From: Hyposmocoma kahamanoa
Lineage: Eukaryota > Arthropoda > Insecta > Lepidoptera > Cosmopterigidae
Length of the DNA stretch: 64,000 nt
Assembly (NCBI RefSeq): GCF_003589595.1
Contig: NW_020653200.1
Location: 1,027,754-1,091,753 of the forward strand
Reading direction: 5' to 3'
A program made the translations under genes and the position numbers. The notes beneath the pieces were generated by a model. It saw nothing but the letters and a program-made list of their open reading frames with translations, did no database searches and was not told where the DNA came from. Within the stretch, counting starts at the first letter, position 1; the number at the start of each line of letters is the position of its first letter. Below, one piece after another: positions 55,160 to 64,000 of the stretch.

Positions 55160-55343
55160 AAATGGCTCATTATCCGATAGCTACATGGCCACACTACTTA
55201 CTACTTTCGTACCAAATTTCACTTGATTTAGTGGAATAGTATTAGTNNNNNNNNNNAAATGGCTCATTATCCGCTAGCTACATGGCCACACTACTCACTA
55301 CTTACGTACCAAATTTCACTTGATTTAGTGGAGTAGTATTAGT
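55160..55343. repeat. 87-bp duplication flanking a 10-N gap
   Basis: 55160-55246 and 55257-55343 align end to end with four differences, on either side of N at 55247-55256. The gap is an assembly placeholder. Confidence 0.95.
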
Positions 55344-55744
55344 AGTAGAGCGGTTTTGGTGACAATTTTTCACTGTATTATAAGTTATTTTGCGATAATC
55401 TTCAATGTTTCGAATTAGATCACCTACTTAAAAAAATAATTTAGAAAAGTGTGTTCCTCTGCTCTTACTATTATATTTTGCTATAACATTGTTTCTTGTC
55501 TTCATGATTATCATAATTTCTTTCGACACATGCCACTTTGTAATTATCACCTTAGGTAAGTACGTTTGTAGTGCAAAATGGTACGATTCGTTTTTATACT
55601 TTTCTGGTGAGAATGTGTCAAGTTAAATTCAATAATTGATAAACCACACTAATGACACTAAAAATACATTGTGTGAAATTTTCGCGACAACATTATGTTT
55701 TTGTTTCTCAAAACACGCGATTTTGTTTATTTTTATAATGTTTG
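55344..55744. other. unassigned AT-rich sequence
   Basis: Nothing recognised. Confidence 0.4.
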
Positions 55745-55870
55745 TGTGAATAGTCGCCTTAGTAACAAAATACCTAAATGTCTCACAACTTTAATTAATC
55801 TTGGGTTGCCCGTCGAATTGACGACTGATATTATTTTCTTTTTAATGTTAGAACGTCTCGGAAATATAAT
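55745..55870 (+). repeat. Rep-X, copy 1
   Basis: 'gaatagtcgccttagtaaca', 'ttgcccgtcgaattga' and 'tattattttctttttaatgt' match 63823-63935. Confidence 0.65.
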
Positions 55871-55930
55871 TTTACAGGAAAAATGCAGTGTTTCTTGTTT
55901 TTCTATTGTTACAATATTTTGTTCACATTG

Positions 55931-56290
55931 ATACGCCAAAAAACGATAAACGAAGAATAGAAAGAATCACGTGACAGAATTATTAATTGCAATTAGAGGG
56001 ACACCTTCTGCATTGCTTATGCTTATTGAAACAACCTAGTTAAATTATATTTAACCAAAATATATATTTGGTACCTGAAAATTCCGATAGATGGCATTGC
56101 ACTATTTTCGGCTTCAAGTCTGAATCGCCCGATTCTCGTACAGTTTCTGTTTCTCAACTACCAGGAGCATATAAAGAGAAAGATCTCTACTGCTCCCGTA
56201 CCGTGACGTGGTGGGAAGAGCTGTGTGGTGGCAATATTTAAAAGTTATTTTATAACTTCAAACAATGTAATTCCTATTTAGTGAATCGTA
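55931..56290 (+). repeat. Rep-G, copy 2
   Basis: 'acgataaacgaagaatagaa', 'tctgcattgcttatgcttat', 'ccgatagatggcattgcact', 'tctcaactaccaggagcata', 'gtggcaatatttaaaagtta'. Confidence 0.85.
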
Positions 56291-56464
56291 TGGAAAAAAA
56301 ATAAAAGTAATACTTTGACAGCATACAAGACGTGTCATTCCTTTTTATTCACTCCCCAAATTTTGTTATTGATTACATAAAATACGTTATTTTATAAGGG
56401 CAACATTACATATCTACAAATTGTCGTAAGATAATTACTGTCTTCTAATTATCATTGAAATGAA

Positions 56465-56575
56465 AGCTAGCTCTGAGTGGCACTTTGACACAACAGCTAT
56501 GGACAGGCGTGGCACTTACAATCAGGCGTACGACTAGTTCGTCTCGTCACTTGGTGTCATAAAAATAAAATAAAT
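56465..56575 (+). repeat. Rep-B end fragment
   Basis: 'agctctgagtggcact', 'ggacaggcgtggcacttac', 'aatcaggcgtacgactagtt', 'cgtcacttggtgtcat'. Confidence 0.7.
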
Positions 56576-57046
56576 TAATAAGAAGCTTGCAATTTGACAA
56601 TAAAATTCGAACGCATCTCATATCTTTCCGTCATTTTTATTTAATATTGTGCCAAAACCCAATATTGCGTTTTGTCAATGTTACGTTACAATCGGCATTA
56701 AGTAAATAAAATTGACAAAGAATTATGAATACTAAAGTATAATAAAGATCTTAGAAAAACTATGACGAAAACTTGTCATTTTGAATGGTCAAAGGAAACT
56801 AACTGCCGTGCTTCTGTGAGGTCATGATGCGAATTTGACAGCAACTATTATTAAGGATTGCTATGAGAGCTAAATTTAATAACTTATAAATAAAATTTAA
56901 TGGTCATAAATTTTATAGAAAATAATAAGTTAGTAACTACGTGTATCGTATTAGTCGTTACGTTGCAACATGAATGCATATACATACATAGCCATTCAAA
57001 TACATATTTGGATTATTGAGTTTTATAGTCTAAATTAATTCTTAAT
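56576..57046. other. unassigned AT-rich sequence
   Basis: Nothing recognised. Confidence 0.4.
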
Positions 57047-57520
57047 CACAATAAGGGGAGAGAGATTTGGTGGTTGGTGATTTTAGTGCGTCGCATGAAA
57101 CGATTGGCGGTCTTTTCAGTAGATCGGAGTCCAACAATGTATAATATTTGTAACGAACGATTATACTATTGCCGTCTTGTATGCACAACCAAGTCGGCAA
57201 TGCTGCAAGTTACGACAGCGTCGTTCGTTAGAACGAGACAAAATTATTGCACCAATGCATCCTTTCGCGACCTTGAATACCGTGTGCGTGTGTGAATTGT
57301 TTGTATACAGCGAAACACACTAGAAAGGTTTTACTACGTACCTGCCTACCTCCAACTTCCAATTTTCATCTCTCTTGCCTCTGAACGATTCATGATGTCC
57401 CGGTGACATCGCTTCCATTCAATGCCCCCCGTCGACCTCATTTCATTCATATCAGCTGCTTTTTTCACGTTACTTTAGAGATTTTAAATATTATTGAATG
57501 AATTGTAATTGAATTTAGTT
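57047..57520 (+). repeat. Rep-H, copy 1
   Basis: 'actattgccgtcttgtatgc', 'acaaccaagt', 'agaacgagacaaaattattg', 'gtgtgcgtgtgtgaattgt', 'ctagaaaggttttactacgt', 'ttttagagatttt'-like end. Aligns along its length with 61780-62260. Confidence 0.85.
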
Positions 57521-57539
57521 TAATTGTAATTCAGTGGCT

Positions 57540-57575
57540 GAAATCAGGCTGTGGATGATGATGATGGATTGTAAT
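57540..57575 (+). repeat. RTE-tail-like scrap
   Basis: 'gaaatcaggctgtggatgat' then 'gatgatgg'. Confidence 0.45.
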
Positions 57576-57969
57576 TATTAGTGATAGGTCGAATCTAGAT
57601 TTTAACGAATATTAATTATATTTAAAAGACTACGACTACATTTTAATGAACATTCGGCCGAACGTTCGGTAAAAAATTTTTGTCAGCTTATAAGTCAGGT
57701 CCTACCCCAGATTAGTCGATTAGTTGATACATGCCTTCATTCGGTTTTCAAAAAGTTAGAGCCTTGAGTGAGCACCCTCAGGTACAGGACGTATGGTTCT
57801 ACCAGACGGACTTGCATGTAGTCGAAAGCTACAGATGTCGACAGTGACTGCAAATTGTTATCGCCACGCGCGTGGCTCAGGAGCTCAGTGTATTTGTTGT
57901 AATTGTATTCAGAACATTTATGATTCCAAATGATGACTTAACTTTTTACTGAGGTAATAAAGATTCTCT
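57576..57969. other. unassigned sequence
   Basis: Nothing recognised. Confidence 0.4.
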
Positions 57970-57977
57970 GTCGAAAT

Positions 57978-58003
57978 CATTGACTTACAAATAAAAGTCA
58001 ATG
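57978..58003 (-). mobile_element. 26-bp MITE-M micro-element, perfect 8-bp TSD
   Basis: Starts CATTGACTTACAAATAAA, as the right end of MITE-M reads inward, and ends directly with AGTCAATG, the opposite tip. 'gtcgaaat' flanks it on both sides (57970-57977 and 58004-58011). All of the interior is gone. Confidence 0.9.
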
Positions 58004-58149
58004 GTCGAAATCCTCTATTTTAATTTATCAACGAAATCACGTCTGTAATCTTCGACTACAGTCTGTGGTGGAAGTTGCCATCAAAAATAATAAACAAAGG
58101 TGCCATTACAAAAAAGCCATAAATTTATAATAATTTTTCGAAACTAGTA

Positions 58150-58400
58150 CGTAAAATTAAACCAAAACTAAAACTTTGTTTTGTACCTAGAAAATGCGGT
58201 AGATGGCATTGAACAATGTTCGCTCGAAAGTCTAACTCGCGCGTTTCCCATACAATATCCGATCATAAACTACCAGGAGTACATAAATAAAAAGATGTTT
58301 ACTGCTGCTACACCGTGTGACACCGTGTATCGTGACGTGCTGAGAGCTACCTGGCGGCAAACTTGTAAAGTTTTTTAAAACTTCAGCATTGTTGTAAAAT
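58150..58400 (+). repeat. Rep-G, copy 3
   Basis: 'tgcggtagatggcattgaac', 'gctcgaaagtctaactcgcg', 'ataaactaccaggagtacat', 'gcggcaaacttgtaaagtt'. More diverged than copies 1 and 2, and lacks their first ~100 bp. Confidence 0.75.
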
Positions 58401-58693
58401 TACAAACATTTGGGCAATAAAGATGTCATTCGTATTTAATTGGGTAAGACGCGTATTTGACATCATTGCTTTTGTACAACTTTAAGAAGACATTATCTTT
58501 TTTCCTTTTCTGAACGTATTTAGTATATTTCCGTCATATAATGCGATGTAAATATATTAATTAAACCATGAATGTACTTTGTACACGAATTTTTTTACTG
58601 GGCGTAGAGGTGCTTCTAGCGAAAACAGGACCTGTTTTCTTTTTTAGAATGCTTTGACTGTGTACTTATGCTACTTATATTTCACTATATGTT
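58401..58693. other. unassigned sequence
   Basis: Nothing recognised. Confidence 0.4.
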
Positions 58694-58939
58694 ACTTATA
58701 TAACTGCCTCCATGGCCGAACGGTTACCATGCCGGACTGCCACGCAGAGGTCCCAGGTTCGATTCCCGGGCCGAGAGAAATATTTGTATGGCCTACATTT
58801 ATTTCTCTCGTGAGTTTGGGTGTAATTTGTGGTTGTCTATGTGTGTGTCCATGGCACCAGCGACACAGGGTTTCCCTAGTGCGGGGCTATATTGATTGTG
58901 AGCGTTATTATTTAAAAAAATAAAAAAATAAAAAAAAAC
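58694..58939 (+). mobile_element. tRNA-derived SINE, copy 4
   Basis: A box TGGCCGAACGG and B box GGTTCGATTCC intact, body as in the other copies, tail 'gcgttattatttaaaaaaat' and A-rich. The ORF through it is not coding. Confidence 0.93.
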
Positions 58940-61779
58940 TTGCATGACTAAACTGTAATATTGTGCATAACTATTTCATGAATTTACAACTGTATGAATT
59001 ATTTTTACGATTTGAAATACATTTCTTAGATATAGATAAGAGAGATTTGGTGGTGACTACAGTCACTATTCTACATGTTAAATAAATCCATCGAGTTTAT
59101 AACCAGAAATAGAGACGAAATAAGGGCTGTATATACCTGGCAACACATTAGCGATACAGCTCTTACAAATATGAATTCTAGTTTGCTCTGAAATATACAG
59201 GCCAACTACTGACTGTGTGTACGTCTCCGTATATTCCAAAAAATATTCTGTATTTATTGTAATAAATATAATATCTCTAACAATGCCGTGCTGTTCTACT
59301 CGGTGATGTAGGAAAAACAGCAAAACATCTAATTACAAAACAAACTGAATCACATTTCATCGGTAATTACATATTAAATATGTAATTTAGCAATTTTCGT
59401 CGATTATAGCAAAGCTCAAAGTTATAAACAAGTTAACTGGTCGATTTGAAGTGAAACAGTTGACGACACCCGTCAATTGTTTCGAATTCGGGCTAGCCAA
59501 TCGGACCGCAGTTGTCACAGTAATGATATGGCAGAATAGTTTTCAAACAAATTAAATGACATTTCGTCTCTATTTCTGCCTTAGACTATGGAAACTAAAG
59601 GACACGTTATGTTGACATATATAAATCAGACGTTATATGTATATGATACATTTCGACGTCGAAAACATAAACACGTTTGTCTTTGTTTAACTATTGCGTG
59701 CCGTCTTAAGCCAAAAGAGATAGCATTACATTGGTCTGTGTCAAACACGGGAATCGTAAAATACGTAACGTCATCTTAAATGCCAACCGTGTCCATTTCG
59801 CAGTACATGAGGTACATGATACGGTTGTCAAAGGGAAGTACATCGACTGTCAAAACAAATGTTTTTCCAAGTGTTTTATCGAATTATTCGCATTTATTGT
59901 ATAAAATTGACAAAATTATTGACAATGAAAACAATTAAGTATTAATAAAAATTACGGAATGTGGCATTTGAAAAAGCGAAGATCGACCGAATGTAAGATT
60001 GTACAGGCACGTGTTATTTTTCTGTCTATAAATTACACAAAAGCCCAAATATCTCATGTAATTAGACATACTTAAGTAGTTTATTCATAAATCTTGCCAA
60101 ATTTTGCTTTGGTTTCTTCAGATTGCCTGTTTGTTTGTATATTTTGATGATTGTTGTTAACGATTACTTTTGAGATAGTGTTGAGATATTATCGATATTC
60201 TGTTATTAAAATAATTAAGTAGGAGGTTTTTATTTTTATTTTTTTTACTATTTCAAGTTTACCTACAAATCACAAAACAAAAAAGAATGGTTGGAAATCA
60301 TACCGCCGTATAATAGTGCCAAATATAAACATTGAATCAAGGACCATCTTCATATTTTATTCGCTTCATTTTGAAGAGTCAAATTTTAACATAACTTTGA
60401 ATGTAACTAGATTACATGATAATGTAATCCCATCATTAGGTTTATAGGTAAATAATTTTGTATTTAATTAAGATTAAACACGACTCATTTACTAGGCATT
60501 CTCAGTTCCTGAAAACAAAATTATTCACTCGTTTCCGATTTTTTTCTCACTGAAAACTCTAACTACCAAAAATTCTTATTTTATAAAGCCAGCAATACAA
60601 AGACCATGTTGGTCTAACGTTGCCGGGTGAAGGCCAATAGCAACGTATAGACAGCCTATTTTATTTGCCTTGCCTTGCCATCGTTCGGTGTCACTCGCCT
60701 AGGCTAGCGCTAACGTGTATAGAGCTCAGTTGACGAGACTTGTTACAACTCGCAGTCGCTCGTGACTACTTCTCATTTTCATCAAAGGCGCTCTGCCAAT
60801 AGTAGTCAATTGACATCGTGTAATCAGACATTTGCATGCTATTTAATATATGCGAAACGTGTTTATAATAACACTGTTTCTTGTTACATCTCCAGTTATA
60901 CCATGTTTTAAGCAAATAAACGTATGATAATAATATTATTATCGATAATATTACTACTTTCATTTATTTCCAAAATTAAATGGACCAATATTAAAGATTC
61001 ACTTAAATCAGGCACTAATATTAATTCTATACTCATGCATAAATACAAAAAAGCACTATTCGGAATCTGTTTAAAAATATCTCTATGAAAATAAGAATCT
61101 TGAGGGAGTAAATGTATAGGATTTATATTTTAAAGTTTTCTCTTTTTTATATACTCTCAAATTACAAATAATATTTTTTTCTGTGCAAATTCACTTTTCG
61201 TAATATTTGAGTATTTGTAAACGCAAAACAATAAATTCAAAATGTCATGTGCTTTTCCTTTTATATTCTCATAATAACCTAAAATATTCCCAAATGGAAT
61301 ATTGATCTACATTAATTAAATGTTTGCATGTCGATAATGACTTATCGATAGATTATGATACGATACTAAAGAAATCTGCCATTTGTTCGTTCAATTTTTG
61401 TTTAGTATTGCACGTTCATTCCGTAGTTAGGGCACCTCCGTTCTTTTATTTTTTTCCATACTCTAAGATTTATGGTTATATACTCGATGTATAAACCATA
61501 CGGATGCGCGACGAATGTATGTTACTTGCACTTTCTCTCATTTTATAATTCAAGTCTTCATCCGAATTAAAATACATTAAACAATTAAATTTAGTAATAC
61601 ACTACATCTAAATATAAAGGTTCACATAAATATGTGGCAGTGCAATACACATGTGAAACTTTATAACGTATATATCATTGTGTTAATAAACAATTATATT
61701 GTAAGAACAATCAAATTTTTTCCACTTTGTGACAACCCTTGCATATCTGCGAATAACAGCGTAAGTACCTACACGGATG
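58940..61779. other. 2.8 kb unassigned sequence
   Basis: No ORF with a motif, no tRNA and no copy of the named families, apart from 'agagagatttggtggtg' at 59040-59056, which is shared with the start of Rep-H at 57058. A less AT-rich stretch lies at 60600-60780. If a host regulatory or intronic segment is present in this window, this is one place it could hide. Confidence 0.35.
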
Positions 61780-62260
61780 GTGGAAGCGTCAAAATTCAGA
61801 CTTTGCGCTGCTGTGAGGGATGATATTGTAAAGCTGTACTATAGTTATCGTTGCGTGAAATATCAGTATTTGTAACAAGCGATAAAACTATTGCCGTCTT
61901 GTATTTACAACCAAGTTGTCAATGTTGCCAGTTGCGATGGTGTCCCTCATCAGAACGAGACAAATTGATTGCACAAGCGCAGCTTCTCGCGTCCTCGAGT
62001 AACGTGTGCGTGTCTGTATTGTTTTGTACAGCGAATATACTAGAAAGGTTTTACTACCTACCTACTCTATGTCCAATGCATAAGGTTTAATTTTCAAAAG
62101 AGTATCATTCATCTCTCTTGGCTCCGAGGAAGTTATGCTGTCCTAGTGTTATCGTTTCCATGGCAAGCGCACGTCAACTGTCCACATTTTCGATATTACA
62201 GCTGGCCGTCACTTCCCTTTTATTTACGCTAGTACAGAGATTTTAAAAGTATGAAGTGCA
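61780..62260 (+). repeat. Rep-H, copy 2
   Basis: 'actattgccgtcttgtattt', 'acaaccaagttgtcaatgtt', 'agaacgagacaaattgattg', 'cgtgtgcgtgtctgtattgt', 'ctagaaaggttttactacct', 'cagagattttaaaagtat'. Directly oriented, 4.73 kb from copy 1. Confidence 0.85.
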
Positions 62261-62479
62261 TATGCAATTATTATATTAGACGTTCAAACATCTTTTGTCA
62301 GATCAGATTAGTCTCGCTACATAGATATTTCCGTAATCAATGCGTTTTATACCTGTAAACCTAAATTTCCGTACCTATATATATTCATATTTGGTGGCTA
62401 TTGTTATAATGTAATATTATGTCTGTAAACTTACATAATTATTTATATTGCTTACCTTCATTACTAACACTATTTACAT

Positions 62480-62882
62480 TATTTGCTTTACATCTTACAC
62501 TTTTGCTTGATATGTATATACGCTTTTGCGTGTGATGCACTTTGGTGGCATGGCTTACTGGGCTGCGATCGCTTACCATATGGTACTCGCAGAAAACCGG
62601 CACTGTTTGACTTCTCTTGGTCTACAATATTTATGCTGAGTCAGGGCCATTTCAGCACAAACTGTAGTCATAGGTACATTAAAATTTTATCAGTTCTTAT
62701 AGTATTTGTTTGTTTTCTCACAGTATTTGTTTTTCTCGCAGTATGTGTTTTATATAAATGCGTATAAAATTAATAATGGATGTTCTATATGCTTTTATAT
62801 TATACTCTGTGATGTGATTGTAAATGTTTTATTTCTGTTTGTATTTGTGCTGAATAAACGTGTTATCTATCTATCTATCTAA
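62480..62882 (+). mobile_element. possible retroelement 3' end with (ATCT)n tail
   Basis: Ends 'gtgctgaataaacgtg' followed by (TATC)n at 62864-62882: an AATAAA-type signal just before a short tandem tail, the arrangement of many insect LINE/SINE 3' ends. The 94-aa ORF inside has a hydrophobic end but no recognised domain. Confidence 0.4.
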
Positions 62883-63044
62883 ATTGCGGGTCATTAATCG
62901 AGAGTTCAAAGTCTGTGGCGGCATACCCTAACTATCTATAGTTTTAAGTCTTTAATTTCTAAGTTCGGACATTTGGAAATATTCAGTAGCAATAGATATT
63001 TACTTCTTATTAACAGTGAAAAAAAAAACACCGCGATAAAACTA

Positions 63045-63130
63045 CCTGCGCACACTAGTGAAGTCCCCAACCCGCTTTAGGCTAGCGTGGCGGACTATGG
63101 TGCTCAGCAGTGGCACGTTGACGATGTCGA
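63045..63130 (+). mobile_element. RTE-type LINE 3' tail fragment
   Basis: 'gtgaagtccccaacccgctt', 'gctagcgtggcggactatgg', 'ctcagcagtgg', 'tgacgatgtcgata' parallel 2970-3060. Confidence 0.65.
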
Positions 63131-63370
63131 TAGGTCCGTTATTCTATATCGTTATTTATTTATGAAACACTTGTATTTTTTGAAGATTATGAGTTTATTG
63201 GAAGTAATTACTTTTTTACTTACGCTGACAATAATGGCCCGTACATAAGGAACAGAGCGGGCTTTCTTGCCATAGATTATAGAGATGTACCCCTAGATTA
63301 CCCATTAACCTTGTGCTGTATCACACACATTCATAAACTCATAAATAGTTGCGCTATAACGGTGACATAG
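63131..63370. other. unassigned sequence
   Basis: Nothing recognised. Confidence 0.4.
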
Positions 63371-63374
63371 GCTT

Positions 63375-63505
63375 TGCATTCCTTTTTCAGACTACAGCTT
63401 TCCCTTGGCTATGTCGTATAAAGGATCTTATACGACATAGCCATATATTTCGATAAATCTGGATTTTGTTTAAGTCCTGCACATCCGGCGTTTGTAAACA
63501 TGCTC
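63375..63505 (+). repeat. Rep-E fragment with an internal hairpin
   Basis: 'ttcgataaatctggattttg' and 'gtttgtaaac' match the Rep-E middle. The hairpin 63406-63443 has perfect 16-bp arms ('tggctatgtcgtataa' and inverse) around a 6-nt loop and is not seen in the other Rep-E copies. Confidence 0.55.
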
Positions 63506-63822
63506 ATTAAATTTCTGCGACCTGGGTGAATGAAACGTTGTCAGTACAATACTTGTAGGCCCGTAAATTTTTATCGAATGGACAAATTGACTATGGTCGT
63601 GAGACTCTAGATATTTTGTTAATAGTAGTGATTTTTGCTCAGAAGTTAATACGACTAATGGGGTGATGATGCTGATGTTCCAGAATAGATTCATTACTAG
63701 TAATTATGTGGTGTGTGGGTTCATAGTTTCTGCAATGGTTTATAATTATAGACTGTAAAGAAACAATTTATTGCACACATCGACTAATAACTCTAACAAT
63801 AACTCTCTCCACGTCTGAATTT
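63506..63822. other. unassigned sequence
   Basis: Nothing recognised. Confidence 0.4.
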
Positions 63823-63935
63823 TTGAACAGTTGCCTTAGTGACAAGATAAACCCCATGACTTTTATCAATAAAGGTATGCCCGTCAAATTTATAGCAGGC
63901 GTTATTTTCTTTTTGATGATGTGCTGTCTTAGATA
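63823..63935 (+). repeat. Rep-X, copy 2
   Basis: Matches 55745-55870. Confidence 0.65.
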
Positions 63936-63941
63936 TACGAT

Positions 63942-64000
63942 AATGAATCTTCATGCGTGAATAGCCCCCTTGGAGGCAGATGATTTTCTTCAAAATTAAA
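63942..64000 (-). repeat. Rep-F fragment running off the window
   Basis: 'gaatcttcatgcgtgaatag' and 'gatgattttcttcaaaatta' are the inverse of 38695-38750. Confidence 0.75.

Noticed and set aside
62483..62767. Membrane protein gene (94 codons, hydrophobic C-terminus)
   Set aside because: No conserved motif. The region ends like a retroelement 3' UTR, and hydrophobic residues are expected from T-rich DNA.
1..64000. A new coding system (defence, biosynthetic or similar)
   Set aside because: I looked for clustered open frames on both strands. All recognisable coding belongs to decayed transposable elements, and no operon-like or multi-gene locus is visible.

Overview
This window looks like gene-poor, repeat-dense nuclear DNA from an insect, most likely a moth or butterfly. 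It is AT-rich. It carries decayed Tc1/mariner, Ty3/gypsy and several non-LTR (LINE) elements, a tRNA-derived SINE in four copies, many short TIR elements, and repeat types I recognise as common in Lepidoptera: RTE-type tails ending in (GATGAT)n, the 'accgacttcaaaaaagg' family, and a 'ccaagtgcgagt' fragment. I found no intact gene and no convincing host exon. Almost all protein homology belongs to broken transposable elements. The species call is inference from repeat types, not from a host gene.

Layout. 0-9 kb: a 110-bp tandem repeat, a mariner remnant, the dispersed family Rep-A with a satellite-like array at 3.84-5.66 kb, one MITE, and a nearly complete Tc1-type transposon with both ends and a broken transposase. 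9-19 kb: LINE fragments, families Rep-A, Rep-B and Rep-E, two tandem arrays (12.1-12.5 and 15.4-16.2 kb), and two almost identical MITEs with perfect 8-bp target duplications. 20-25.5 kb: an inverted partner of the 2.7-3.5 kb repeat, a 378-bp TIR element, and the 3' half of a Ty3/gypsy element (integrase and a putative 3' LTR on the minus strand), cut at its upstream side by a SINE. 26-35 kb: Rep-E copies and three LINE remnants (29.0-31.4, 32.3-32.6 and 32.7-34.7 kb), the last carrying a MITE. 35-44 kb: Rep-A, -B, -E and -F copies, a Helitron-like fragment, a fourth full MITE-M copy and several hairpins. 44.4-46.4 kb: a LINE with a coiled-coil ORF1, an FP25K-like C-terminus and an endonuclease, but no reverse transcriptase. 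47-64 kb: mostly unassigned DNA with diverged families (Rep-G, -H, -X), palindromes, an assembly gap flanked by a duplicated 87-bp sequence, a 178-bp MITE, and a 26-bp 'micro-element' still flanked by a perfect 8-bp target duplication.

How the parts relate. Nothing here forms a pathway. The connections are histories of insertion: an RTE tail in Rep-C with a 9-bp duplication and an empty-site partner 18 kb away, a SINE ending the gypsy pol, and a MITE in a LINE with a deletion at the join. The most noteworthy items are the 8-bp-TSD MITE family with its minimal derivative, the perfect palindromes at 53.56 and 43.82 kb, and the array with alternating long and short spacing at 3.84-5.66 kb.
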